Origin: an uncultured Porphyromonadaceae bacterium
Lineage (GTDB): Bacteria > Bacteroidota > Bacteroidia > Bacteroidales > Muribaculaceae
DNA: 47,917 nt
NCBI GenBank assembly: GCA_900540205.1
Contig: UQER01000021.1
Span: 1 to 47,917 of the forward strand
Direction of reading: 5' to 3'
Part shown: positions 1 to 8,047 of the stretch, in pieces
Numbering within the stretch: position 1 is the first letter of the stretch
How the letters are laid out: each line of letters begins with the position of its first letter
Program-made: the position numbers and the translations under genes
The notes under the pieces: model-generated
The model's input: the letters and a program-made list of their open reading frames with translations, nothing else
What the model was told of the DNA's origin: nothing
Database searches by the model: none

Positions 1-72
1 GAAATTTCAGGCACGCCGCCTTTTGTTAAAGCAGCCGCTCCTCAGCGCGCCTTTTGTTTAGGCAGCTGCACT
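1..72. repeat. Short intergenic repeats at window edge
   Basis: No gene is visible here. The segment holds two imperfect direct copies of a unit of about 22 nt built around CGCCTTTTGTT and ending in GCAGC. Between them is GCTCCTCAGCGCGCCT, which matches at 15 of 16 positions a piece of the hairpin at 4705-4743 downstream of cstA. The segment may be an intergenic repeat family or a decayed terminator. The window edge cuts it, so its full extent is unknown. Confidence 0.4.
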
Positions 73-83
73 TTAGTGCAGCT
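64..83. terminator. Hairpin overlapping the stop of the HsdR-N-like gene
   Basis: AGCTGCAC (64-71) and GTGCAGCT (76-83) form a perfect 8-bp stem with a 4-nt loop that contains the stop codon of the minus-strand gene. No T-tract follows on either strand, so this is a weak terminator candidate, or an RNA 3'-end stabiliser. Confidence 0.4.
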
Positions 84-561
84 CGGCGTAAGCCGGTATG
101 GATTCGAGGAAGCGCACCCGGCGGTTGGCGTAATCCACATGGCAGCAGAAATGCTGCAGGCCGTTGCTCACCATCAGCCATTCCACCTGTAGAACCATGT
201 TGTAGCGCACTATCTGGTCGAACACCCGTTGTGTGATGGCTACCGACGGTGCTTTGTATTCCACTATCACCTGCGGCACAAGCCCCTGACGGGAGTACAC
301 CACCGTGTCGCAGCGGCGTGATGTGCCGTTGAGGGTTATCGCCACTTCATTGGCCATCAGTGTCTCCGGAAAGCCGAGCGAATCGATGAGATAGGCCACG
401 AAATGCTGCCGCACCCATTCCTCCGGCGTCAGCGCTACAGGTTTGCGGCGCAGACGGTCGAACACGCGCACCACTCCGTCGGCGCATTGCTTCACCTCCA
501 GATGTGTGGGGGGAAGGTGAAGCGCAGGGAGGCTGATGTCGGTGTTGCGGTCGGTACGCAT
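73..561 (-). CDS. HsdR N-terminal-domain (HSDR_N_2) protein
   Basis: A 162-residue protein resembling the stand-alone 'type I restriction enzyme R protein N-terminal domain' family. The visible core is consistent with a PD-(D/E)xK nuclease fold: TSRRCDTVVYSRQG, then VPQVIVEYKAPS (D, then E-x-K), and a region ending in WLMVSNGLQHFC. There is no helicase domain and no HsdM or HsdS nearby, so it is not a working type I restriction system. It is divergent from holA, with which this family is often found in Bacteroidetes (recalled knowledge). The cellular role is unknown; a housekeeping nuclease-like or DNA-binding job is inference. Confidence 0.8.
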   Translation of the reverse strand: MRTDRNTDISLPALHLPPTHLEVKQCADGVVRVFDRLRRKPVALTPEEWVRQHFVAYLIDSLGFPETLMANEVAITLNGTSRRCDTVVYSRQGLVPQVIVEYKAPSVAITQRVFDQIVRYNMVLQVEWLMVSNGLQHFCCHVDYANRRVRFLESIPAYAELH

Positions 562-715
562 GGCGTGGAATGAAAAATTAGTTTAAAATCCTTTGGACGG
601 CGTGCTTATCGGAATTTAATGTATAAATTTACAAAACTTTTTCCGAACGGCATCGGTTCACGTTGTGTTGGCGTTTGCCGTGAGGAAGCTTTTTCATCCG
701 ATACCTGTTCCACCA

Positions 716-1759
716 ATGGCTGAGACTCTGACCTACACATCCATATGCCGCGATCTGCGGGCCGGAAGGCCGGCGCCGGTCTATCTGCTTCATGGCGAGG
801 AGGGGTATTATATCGATGCGCTGGTCGACTGGTTCGTGAAGCTCGTGCCGGAATCCGACCGCGATTTCGATCTTACCGTACTCTATGCCCCTGAGCTTTC
901 ATCGCCTCTCGAGGTGGTGAATGCCGCCCGGCGTGTGCCTATGTTCTCGCAGCGTCAGGTGGTTGTGGTCAAGGAGGTGCAGAACGGGGGCGCCACATTT
1001 CTTAACGCTTTGGCCTCCTATGTGGCATCGCCCAATCCGGCATCGGTGCTCTGCCTCTGTTTCAGGGGCAAAAAGGCCACCGGAGCCGAATTCTTCAAGG
1101 CTTTGCGTGCCGGGGGCGGTGTGGCTTTCGAGTCGGTGAAACTGCGTGAAAGCAATGTGGCCTCTGTGGTGTCGGAATTCATCAGGGAGAAAGGTCTGTC
1201 GGTCGATCCGAAGGCGCTCACAATGCTGTGCGACTTCGTGGGGTCCGACCTCTCGCGCCTGTACAACGAGGTCGACAAGCTCACCGTCACACTCGGTGAA
1301 GGAGCCATGGTCACTCCTGAGGCTGTGGAGCGCAACATCGGCGTCTCAAAGGAGTTCAACAATTTCGAGCTTGTGTCGGCCGTGGCAAATGCCGATGTGG
1401 TCAAGACGCTTGCCATCTACAATAATTTCAGCGCAAATCCAAAGGCGCATCCCGTGCAGATGGTGGCCCCCTCGCTGTTCAATCTGTTTGCCAGTGTGCT
1501 GGTGGCGCATTATGCGCAGGACAAATCGGACCACGGCCTCATGGGTGAGCTTGGGCTGAAATGGGCCGGGCAGCTCAAGGACATTAAGGCTGCCATGCGC
1601 AATTACGGACCCTGGCAGGCCATTGAGATTGTGGGGCTGATCAGGCGCTTTGATGCCGAGTCGAAAGGCAACGGCTCGCGCACCGACCCGTATGCATTGT
1701 TTTTCGACCTCCTCATCCATATTCTCAACCCGCTTGGACAAAAAGGTGTATCTGTGTGA
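716..1759 (+). CDS. holA: DNA polymerase III subunit delta
   Basis: Clamp-loader delta subunit, which opens the beta sliding clamp during replisome loading. The 347-residue protein has the expected N-terminal AAA-like fold starting YLLHGEEGYYIDALVDWF, a middle helical part (LCDFVGSDLSRLYNEVDKL) and the C-terminal collar-type helices. Length is normal for the family. The reading frame extends upstream to a GTG at 665, but the first 17 residues of that version look unlike the family, so the ATG at 716 (MAETLTYTSI) is preferred. An AT-rich stretch at about 600-650 probably carries the promoter, without a perfect consensus. The PD40 gene follows after 49 nt. Confidence 0.93.
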   Translation: MAETLTYTSICRDLRAGRPAPVYLLHGEEGYYIDALVDWFVKLVPESDRDFDLTVLYAPELSSPLEVVNAARRVPMFSQRQVVVVKEVQNGGATFLNALASYVASPNPASVLCLCFRGKKATGAEFFKALRAGGGVAFESVKLRESNVASVVSEFIREKGLSVDPKALTMLCDFVGSDLSRLYNEVDKLTVTLGEGAMVTPEAVERNIGVSKEFNNFELVSAVANADVVKTLAIYNNFSANPKAHPVQMVAPSLFNLFASVLVAHYAQDKSDHGLMGELGLKWAGQLKDIKAAMRNYGPWQAIEIVGLIRRFDAESKGNGSRTDPYALFFDLLIHILNPLGQKGVSV

Positions 1760-1808
1760 CAGCATGTTAATTCCCACTCATACACAAAGCATAAAGATAA
1801 GTACCGAA

Positions 1809-3215
1809 ATGAAACATATAGCGTCAATATTCATGTTACTTGCAGCACTGGCTTGTGGGCCGGTGGTGACTGCGCAGACAGTAGCCGATGCCTTGCAGCT
1901 TGCCGAGGACGGCGAGACAGCGGCCGCAATCGACATGCTCAATGAAATTGCCGAACGCGAGCCGAAGAATGCCGACGTCCGCATGGAACTTGGACGGCTT
2001 TATATGGCCACCGGACGCGATGCCAAGGCTGCCGATGCGTTTGAGGCTGCCCGTGCCAAGGGAAACCGCGAGGCCATCCTCTCGTTGGCCGAACTGGCCA
2101 ACCTGCGCTACGAAGTGGATGATGCGCGCAGTCTGCTCGAGGAGTACCGCGCATCGCTCAAACGTGGCCGCAAGACTGTGCACCCCGACAATTCCGGCAA
2201 TCTTGAGGACCGCATCGACCGTACGGAGAACATGCTCGGGCGCGTTGAGCAGATTGAGATAATCGACTCGCTTGTGGTCGACGCCGATGATTTCTTCCGC
2301 CACTACCGCCTGTCGGCCGAGAGCGGTTCGCTCAACGAACCCTCCGATGTGTTGCCTGAGACATTCCCGGCGGCACGCCCCACCGTGGTCTATGAGCCTG
2401 AGAGCCGTCGCGAGATGCTGTGGGCAATGCCCGACACAGCCGGAGTGTTTCGTCTGGTGTCGAGTTCGGCGCTCTATGGCAACAGCTGGGAGCGTCCGGT
2501 GCCGGTGGGCGATGCCCTCGGAGAGGGCGGCGATGCCAATTATCCCTTCCTCATGCCCGACGGTATCACCCTTTATTTTGCCAATGACGGGGAAAATTCG
2601 CTTGGCGGCCTCGACATCTTCATATCGCGCAAAGGCGACGACGGATTCCTGCAGCCGCAGAATCTCGGCATGCCCTATAATTCCCCCTATGATGATTACA
2701 TGCTCGCCATCGACGAACTTACCGGAGTAGGGTGGTGGGCCACCGACCGCAACCGTATCCCCGGCAAGGTCACCATCTATGTGTTTGTTCCCTCGGAGCT
2801 GCGGCGCAACATCGATCCCGATGCCCCGGAGTTGGCTTCGCGTGCACGCATTGATGCCATACGCGACACATGGCTTCCCACTACCGACCGCAATGCGCTG
2901 ATAGAGCGTATCGTGGCGCTTAAATCCGATGCCTCGCAGCGTCCGGTGCAGTTCAGCCTGTCGGTACCGGGCCGTGGAGTCTACACCAACTATGAGGATT
3001 TCCGCACACCGGCTGCGCGTCAGGCCATGCATTCCTACATGGACCATCTTGAACGCTTCAACCGGGCAAAGGCGTCGCTTGACGACATGCGCGCCGATTA
3101 TGCCAAAGGCAACCGCTCTTCGGCCGACCTTATCGAGCAGGCCGAGGCACAGCTCGATGCCGCGCGTGCCGAGCTCACCGCCATGCGCAACGATGTGATC
3201 ACCCTCGAACGCTAA
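1809..3215 (+). CDS. TPR / PD40 beta-propeller exported protein
   Basis: A 468-residue exported protein. Residues 1-23 form a signal peptide; a possible SPI site follows VTAQ, and LALAC is only a poor lipobox. Residues about 24-110 are a TPR-like helical repeat (AADALQ/DMLNEIAEREPKNADVRMELG pattern), and about 175-330 contain PD40/WD40-like blades (NYPFLMPDGITLYFANDG; GGLDIFI). The C-terminus is helical and probably coiled-coil. The layout resembles the N-terminal two thirds of PorE-type proteins, but there is no OmpA domain. Its start was set at the ATG that begins the signal peptide, not the longer in-frame extension into holA. It lies between holA and cstA on the same strand. An outer-membrane or periplasmic structural role is inference. 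Confidence 0.75.
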   Translation: MKHIASIFMLLAALACGPVVTAQTVADALQLAEDGETAAAIDMLNEIAEREPKNADVRMELGRLYMATGRDAKAADAFEAARAKGNREAILSLAELANLRYEVDDARSLLEEYRASLKRGRKTVHPDNSGNLEDRIDRTENMLGRVEQIEIIDSLVVDADDFFRHYRLSAESGSLNEPSDVLPETFPAARPTVVYEPESRREMLWAMPDTAGVFRLVSSSALYGNSWERPVPVGDALGEGGDANYPFLMPDGITLYFANDGENSLGGLDIFISRKGDDGFLQPQNLGMPYNSPYDDYMLAIDELTGVGWWATDRNRIPGKVTIYVFVPSELRRNIDPDAPELASRARIDAIRDTWLPTTDRNALIERIVALKSDASQRPVQFSLSVPGRGVYTNYEDFRTPAARQAMHSYMDHLERFNRAKASLDDMRADYAKGNRSSADLIEQAEAQLDAARAELTAMRNDVITLER

Positions 3216-3234
3216 CCCCAATAAACCAGTTTCC

Positions 3235-4695
3235 ATGATTTCATTTCTTGTGGCATTGGCCGTGCTTATCGGCGGCTATTTCATCTATGGCCTCTTTGTG
3301 GAGCGCGTGTTTGGCATCGAACCAGACCGCCCCACACCTGCAATCACACACAACGATGGTGTGGACTTTGTGCCCATGCCCGGATGGAAAATATTTTTGG
3401 TCCAGTTCCTTAACATCGCCGGTCTGGGGCCCATCTTCGGTGCTATAATGGGCATCATGTACGGCCCTGCCGCTTATCTGTGGATAGTGCTTGGCACTAT
3501 TTTCGCCGGGGCCGTTCATGATTTCGTGTCGGGTATGATTTCCCTGCGGGCCGGCGGCATCTCGCTCCCTGAGATAGTGGGTCAGGAACTTGGATCGGGC
3601 GTGAAGCAGGTGATGCGCGTGTTCTCCATTGTCCTGCTCATTCTGGTGGGCGGTGTGTTTGTGGTCACCACATCCGGCCTTATTGCGTCGCTCACACCCG
3701 AAGCCCTCGACGCCACGTTCTGGGCTGCGGTGATTTTTGTGTATTATCTGCTTGCCACGCTTTTCCCTGTCGACAAACTGATCGGCAACATCTATCCGCT
3801 GTTTGCCGTGGTGCTTTTCTTCATGGCCGTGGGGCTGGTGGCGGTGATGGTGTTCGGCGATGTGGAAGTGTCGGAGGCATTTGCGGGGGGCCTTGGCAAC
3901 CGTTATGCGGCCGATCTTGTGGCTACGCATCCCATAATGCCCATGCTGTTCATCTCCATAGCCTGCGGTGCCATATCCGGTTTTCACGCCACACAGTCGC
4001 CGATGATGGCGCGGTGCATGACCAATGAGTGCCAGGCACGTCCCATATTTTATGGGGCCATGGTGGCCGAAGGCGTGGTGGCACTTATCTGGGCTGCAGC
4101 CACCATCACATTCACCGGTGGCTACGAGGGTCTGTCGGCCTATATGGCCGATCCGGCTCACGGCCCCGGATCGCTGATACACGAAATTTCTCAGTCGTGG
4201 TTCGGTGTTGTCGGCGGCATTGTGGCCATGATCGGCGTGATTGCCGCGCCGATTACCACGGGCGATACAGCACTCCGCAGCGCGCGTCTCATCGTGGCCG
4301 ACTTCGCCCGTTTCGACCAGCGCCGTTTCTGGCAGCGTGCGCTTGTGGCGCTTCCGCTGTTTGTGCTCACTTTCCTTCTTCTGCAGATCGATTTCAACGT
4401 GCTGTGGCGCTATTTCGCCTGGAGCAATCAGACTCTTGCCGTGTTCACTCTGTGGGCATGCACGGTCTATCTGGCACGCCGCGGCAAGATGTACATCATA
4501 ACTTTTATTCCGGCAATGTTCATGACGGTGGTTTGCACTGCCTATCTGCTCGTGGCCCCGTCACCCGAAGGGTTCGGTCTTGACCACGTGTTGGGCGTTT
4601 CGACGGGCTGCGTGATGGCCGGATTGTTCGCTGGTATGTTCATGCGCTGGAAGCGGGCGTTACGTCCCGAGATAGTTCCGCCGGTAGCCGATTGA
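3235..4695 (+). CDS. cstA: CstA-family (carbon starvation) transporter
   Basis: A 486-residue polytopic inner-membrane protein of the CstA family, whose members import pyruvate and/or peptides during carbon limitation in enterobacteria. The N-terminus is a membrane helix, followed by the family signatures FLNIAGLGPIFGAIMG and GAVHDFVSGMISLRAGG, and ISGFHATQSPMMARC further on. About 12-13 hydrophobic segments are visible. It is shorter than E. coli CstA (about 700 residues), as is usual for Bacteroidetes versions. The gene follows the PD40 gene by 19 nt, suggesting co-transcription. A strong hairpin (4705-4743) follows the stop. The substrate in this organism is not shown by sequence. Confidence 0.92.
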   Translation: MISFLVALAVLIGGYFIYGLFVERVFGIEPDRPTPAITHNDGVDFVPMPGWKIFLVQFLNIAGLGPIFGAIMGIMYGPAAYLWIVLGTIFAGAVHDFVSGMISLRAGGISLPEIVGQELGSGVKQVMRVFSIVLLILVGGVFVVTTSGLIASLTPEALDATFWAAVIFVYYLLATLFPVDKLIGNIYPLFAVVLFFMAVGLVAVMVFGDVEVSEAFAGGLGNRYAADLVATHPIMPMLFISIACGAISGFHATQSPMMARCMTNECQARPIFYGAMVAEGVVALIWAAATITFTGGYEGLSAYMADPAHGPGSLIHEISQSWFGVVGGIVAMIGVIAAPITTGDTALRSARLIVADFARFDQRRFWQRALVALPLFVLTFLLLQIDFNVLWRYFAWSNQTLAVFTLWACTVYLARRGKMYIITFIPAMFMTVVCTAYLLVAPSPEGFGLDHVLGVSTGCVMAGLFAGMFMRWKRALRPEIVPPVAD

Positions 4696-4704
4696 ACATG
4701 TTTA

Positions 4705-4743
4705 CAGCTCCTCAGCGTGCCTGACGGCATTCCTGAGGAGCTG
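4705..4743 (+). terminator. Hairpin downstream of cstA
   Basis: CAGCTCCTCAG (4705-4715) and CTGAGGAGCTG (4733-4743) form a perfect 11-bp stem; TGCC/GGCA can pair inside the loop. The following plus-strand bases are T-rich but not a clean T-run. It probably ends the holA-cstA transcript or protects its 3' end. The ATG at 4746 lies directly against the stem, which argues against that codon starting the next gene. Confidence 0.6.
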
Positions 4744-4802
4744 CGATGTTTATGCATTTTGTCGGGATTCTTGATACGCCGATTTTAGGTTTCAACAGAT
4801 AT

Positions 4803-5633
4803 ATGGATTTTCTTAAAGAGATAGGTACAAGTAAACTATATACTTTTCATTCCCATACGGAATTCTGCGACGGGCGCGCCCAAATGGAGGCTTTTGCCCG
4901 CGAGGCGGTGAAACGCGGCTTCACCCACTACGGCTTCACGCCGCATTCGCCTGTGCCCATCGAATCGCCCTGCAACATGAGAGCCGCTGATGTGGCACGA
5001 TATTTTGCCGAGGTGGAGCGCATCCGCCTCACTTATGGCGACCGTTGCCGCTTTTATGCCGGGATGGAGATTGATTATCTGGGCGACGACTGGGGTCCGG
5101 CTTCACCTTATTTCGCATCGCTGCCGCTCGACTATACCATCGGCTCGGTGCATTTCATACGGTCGCAAGAGGGGGAGCTGGTGGATATCGACGGACATTA
5201 TGATGCGTTCCGTGGCAAGATGAAGCGCTATTTCCACGATGACATAGACTATGTGGTGGATGCCTTTTTTGAGGCGAGCCACCGCATGCTTGATGCCGGA
5301 GGACTGGACATTGTGGGGCATCTCGACAAAATAGGACACAACGCCGGCCATTACCGCGAGGGGATTGAGAATGAGCCGCGCTACCGCGCTCTTGCCGACG
5401 GCCTCGTTGACCACATTATAGCCGTGGCAGCGGGTAATGGCGCCACACAGCGTCCGCTCACTGTCGAGATAAACACCAAGGCATACGCCGACCATAACCG
5501 CCGAATCTTCCCCTCGGAGCGTCTGGTGAGGATATTGAAAGAAGCCGGTGTCCCGATGATTGTAAACTCGGATGCACACGTCCCCGCTCTTATCGACGCA
5601 TCCCGCTCCTACGGCCTTTCATTGCTGCAGTGA
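4803..5633 (+). CDS. PHP-family histidinol-phosphatase (HisK type)
   Basis: A 276-residue metal-dependent phosphoesterase of the PHP superfamily, most like the HisK/HisJ histidinol-phosphatases (histidinol phosphate to histidinol in histidine synthesis). Metal-site motifs are visible: FHSHTEFCDGRAQM near the N-terminus, GFTPHSP, MEIDYL, GSVHFI, DIVGHLDKIGH and VNSDAHVP close to the C-terminus. An in-frame ATG at 4746 would add 19 residues, but it abuts the 4705-4743 hairpin and the added segment is not family-like, so the start at 4803 (MDFLKEIGTS) is preferred. No other his genes are nearby, so a different phospho-substrate remains possible. It converges on the GH2 gene with a 20-nt gap. Confidence 0.85.
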   Translation: MDFLKEIGTSKLYTFHSHTEFCDGRAQMEAFAREAVKRGFTHYGFTPHSPVPIESPCNMRAADVARYFAEVERIRLTYGDRCRFYAGMEIDYLGDDWGPASPYFASLPLDYTIGSVHFIRSQEGELVDIDGHYDAFRGKMKRYFHDDIDYVVDAFFEASHRMLDAGGLDIVGHLDKIGHNAGHYREGIENEPRYRALADGLVDHIIAVAAGNGATQRPLTVEINTKAYADHNRRIFPSERLVRILKEAGVPMIVNSDAHVPALIDASRSYGLSLLQ

Positions 5634-5653
5634 TACGATTCAGAATCCTGCGG

Positions 5654-7699
5654 CTATTTCAGCTCCCATTCACAGCTGTCGGTGATGGTGCGGGAGCCGG
5701 ATTTGCCTGTGGCTGAAATCCGGTTTTTGCCCGGTTGCAGTGCGACGTTGTCCCACGTGGCAATGCCGTTTTCGGGCTTGACAGCAGAGAGGGTGCGGCC
5801 GTTTATGCTCAGCTCGACTGTGTCGCAATTGCTGTACACCTTTACGGGGGTGCTGGCCTTGTCGCGGATTGTGTGCCGCTGTGAGGTGATGTGCACCATC
5901 GGCGTGTCGCTCCATTGGGCTTTATAGAAGTAGAAAGCGTCTTTTGGGGTCTTGCGGTCGTAGGTCACGAGCCCCTTGTCGTTAATGCCGCGTGCGTTCC
6001 CTTCGTTGCGCCATGAACTGGCGAAGTCAAACATGTTCCACACCCAGGTGGCCCATACGTAGGGGCGCTTGGCAAGTTCGCTGTAGGTGCCTTCGTGCAC
6101 GGTGGCCTGCCACTCCTCGGGATGATAATGTCCGTCGGGGCGGGGAGCCACGGTGACATGCTGGTCGTGGACATCGATACTTCCGCCTGCGCCATATTCG
6201 CTGACTGCCACGCCGCGTCCCTTGTTTTTCTGGTCGATCGACGGCCCCATGGCCGATGGTTCCGCCCAGTACCATCCCGGATAATTGTTATAGGCAAGAT
6301 AATCCGGAATCCAGTTCTCAGGCAGGTCGTCGCGGTTGGTGGCGGCGATTGTGGGGCGTGAGGGGTCTTCGGCATGGGCCAGGTCGTTAAGCTCGGCCAC
6401 GATACCGGCAGGTTTCACCACCGGGTTGTCTCCGAACCCTATTTCGTTGAACAGGCTCCATGTGAAAATCGAGGGATGATTGTAGTTCTGGCGTATAAGT
6501 TCGGTGAGCTGTGTCTTGAGATTTTCGGTAAATTCAGGCGAATCGGTGCCGTGACCGACAAACGGGATTTCTGCCCACACGAGCATGCCGTTGTCGTCGC
6601 ACAGGTTGTAGAACTGTTCGGCATGAGGATAATGGGCCAGACGGATGGTGTTTGCCCCTATCTCCTTGATGAGCGCCATATCCTCCTCGTGGTCGGCCTG
6701 CGAGATTGCCCAGCCCTTCCCCGGGCGGTCCTGATGGCGGTTCACTCCGGCCAGACGGTACGGCTTGCCGTTGAAGAAGAATCCCTTTTCGGGGTCGATG
6801 GAGAAATAGCGCAGCCCGATGCGTTGCGACAGTGTGTCGGCAATCGCTTTGCCATCCATCAGTTCGTGCCGCACGGTGTAGCGGTTTTCGGGAGTTTCTT
6901 TGCTCCACAGGGCCGGATGCTTTATCTCGAAATCACCGGTCACCTCCACTTTTCCGTCGCGATTCTTGCCACATTTGGTAGAGCGGGTGGCAACCACATT
7001 GCCGTCGGGGGCGATGATGGTGGTGCGTAGCGAAAGGTCGTTTTTATGAGTGAGTGCCTTTCCGTCGAGTTTTGTCACTATATGCAGTTTTACCATGTCG
7101 TCGGTCACCTCCCTTTGGGTGATGTAGGTGCCTGACGACGCATAATCAAGCGGAGTGATGCACGTGGAGGGCAACCACATCAGTTTGGCCGGCCGGTAGA
7201 TGCCTCCGAATATGGTGAAATCCCCTTCAAGCGGTGCTATATTGTCGTTGTGGGCATTCGTCGCATCCACGGTTATCCGGTTGTTGCCGGCATGCAGCAG
7301 TCCGGTCACCTCAAAACAGAACGCATTGAACGCCCCTTTGTGGTTGCCCGCCGGAACGCCGTTGACAGCTACATCGGCCTCTTGGCTCACGGCCTCGAAA
7401 CGCAGGAATCCGCGTTTGGCAGTGGGAACGGAATCGAGGTACAGATCATATTCATATCTTGCTCTGCCGCGATAATAGTCCGGTGTAGTACCGTCGTCGG
7501 CGTTCCATGAATGGGGGATATCGACGTATTCCCATTGCCGTTGCTGGCCTTCGGCCGGAGTTTTGGAAAACATCCATTTGCCATCCAGAGGCACGTCCTT
7601 GCGTAAGGCGATTGTTTCTGTCGCAGATGCCGCGCCGTGTATCGCGGCGGCAGCCATAAGCATGGCTGTTAAAATAAACTTTGACATTGAGAGGTTCAT
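5654..7699 (-). CDS. Secreted glycoside hydrolase family 2 (beta-galactosidase-like)
   Basis: A 681-residue exported GH2 enzyme. A signal peptide (residues 1-26, ending HGAASA) is followed by the sugar-binding jelly-roll (about 35-190), an immunoglobulin-like domain (about 195-300) and the TIM-barrel catalytic domain (about 300-600), with a short beta domain to the end. The acid/base is E419 in SLFNEIG and the nucleophile is E501 in VSEYGAGG; both are intact, as is the NRHQDRPGKGW signature. GH2 covers beta-galactosidases, beta-glucuronidases and beta-mannosidases; the sequence alone does not fix the substrate. It is not next to a SusCD pair. A TAAATTTG -7 element lies at 7807-7814. Met5 (7687) is an equally good start. 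Confidence 0.9.
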   Translation of the reverse strand: MNLSMSKFILTAMLMAAAAIHGAASATETIALRKDVPLDGKWMFSKTPAEGQQRQWEYVDIPHSWNADDGTTPDYYRGRARYEYDLYLDSVPTAKRGFLRFEAVSQEADVAVNGVPAGNHKGAFNAFCFEVTGLLHAGNNRITVDATNAHNDNIAPLEGDFTIFGGIYRPAKLMWLPSTCITPLDYASSGTYITQREVTDDMVKLHIVTKLDGKALTHKNDLSLRTTIIAPDGNVVATRSTKCGKNRDGKVEVTGDFEIKHPALWSKETPENRYTVRHELMDGKAIADTLSQRIGLRYFSIDPEKGFFFNGKPYRLAGVNRHQDRPGKGWAISQADHEEDMALIKEIGANTIRLAHYPHAEQFYNLCDDNGMLVWAEIPFVGHGTDSPEFTENLKTQLTELIRQNYNHPSIFTWSLFNEIGFGDNPVVKPAGIVAELNDLAHAEDPSRPTIAATNRDDLPENWIPDYLAYNNYPGWYWAEPSAMGPSIDQKNKGRGVAVSEYGAGGSIDVHDQHVTVAPRPDGHYHPEEWQATVHEGTYSELAKRPYVWATWVWNMFDFASSWRNEGNARGINDKGLVTYDRKTPKDAFYFYKAQWSDTPMVHITSQRHTIRDKASTPVKVYSNCDTVELSINGRTLSAVKPENGIATWDNVALQPGKNRISATGKSGSRTITDSCEWELK

Positions 7700-7806
7700 A
7701 TTAAAATCATGGCTTAGTCAGGTGAAAGAGATGCGAAGCTTTGTGGGTGTCACCGGGCATTTCAGCCGAATGTGGTTGCTGATTCCCTCAGCCGATTAAT
7801 CACTTA

Positions 7807-7814
7807 CAAATTTA
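7807..7814 (-). promoter_or_regulatory. Candidate -7 element for GH2 gene
   Basis: The minus strand reads TAAATTTG, matching the Bacteroidetes -7 consensus TAnnTTTG. There is no convincing TTTG at the right distance upstream. It would give a 5' leader of about 100 nt. Confidence 0.45.
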
Positions 7815-7961
7815 CAACCTCCCCTCTCCAAAAATCTGCCAGTAATTCGCCACAAAATCGCCCAAAAGTTGAATCTGACGTCACACAATGAATCATCGTC
7901 CTGAAATTGCAGCCGATGCCAAGCCATAAAAATATGTCAAGGTTCAATCGGGTAAAACAAG

Positions 7962-8005
7962 AAATGCACCCCAAAGTTTTGTTTTAAACTATCGGGGCGC
8001 ATTTT
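7962..8005 (-). terminator. Terminator of the giant secreted-protein gene
   Basis: AAATGCACCCC (7962-7972) pairs with GGGGCGCATTT (7994-8004) with one mismatch and a loop of about 21 nt. On the minus strand the stem is followed by a T-rich stretch (CTTGTTTTACC). It lies 43 nt past the stop of the 8048-13855 gene. Confidence 0.6.
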
Positions 8006-8047
8006 ATTATGGGAATGAGGATGTTTATATATCGTGGGATGTTGGCG

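Larger units (their letters stand above)
7700..8047. other. Intergenic region between GH2 and giant-protein genes
   Basis: No gene was found. It contains the probable GH2 promoter -7 element (7807-7814, minus strand) and a hairpin terminator for the giant gene (7962-8005). The sequence between about 7815 and 7960 is AT-rich and carries nothing I can name. AATCGGGTAAAA at 7946-7957 recurs at 13899-13910 on the other side of the giant gene. Confidence 0.6.

Noticed and set aside
73..561. Type I restriction-modification system
   Set aside because: Only an HsdR N-terminal-like domain is present; no helicase, methylase or specificity subunit.
1836..3236. 466-codon minus-strand frame opposite the PD40 gene
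   Set aside because: Composition is His/Gly-rich shadow-like; the sense protein has a signal peptide and propeller motifs.
4746..4802. Longer N-terminus of the PHP phosphatase
   Set aside because: The ATG directly abuts the 11-bp hairpin arm and the 19 added residues are not family-like.
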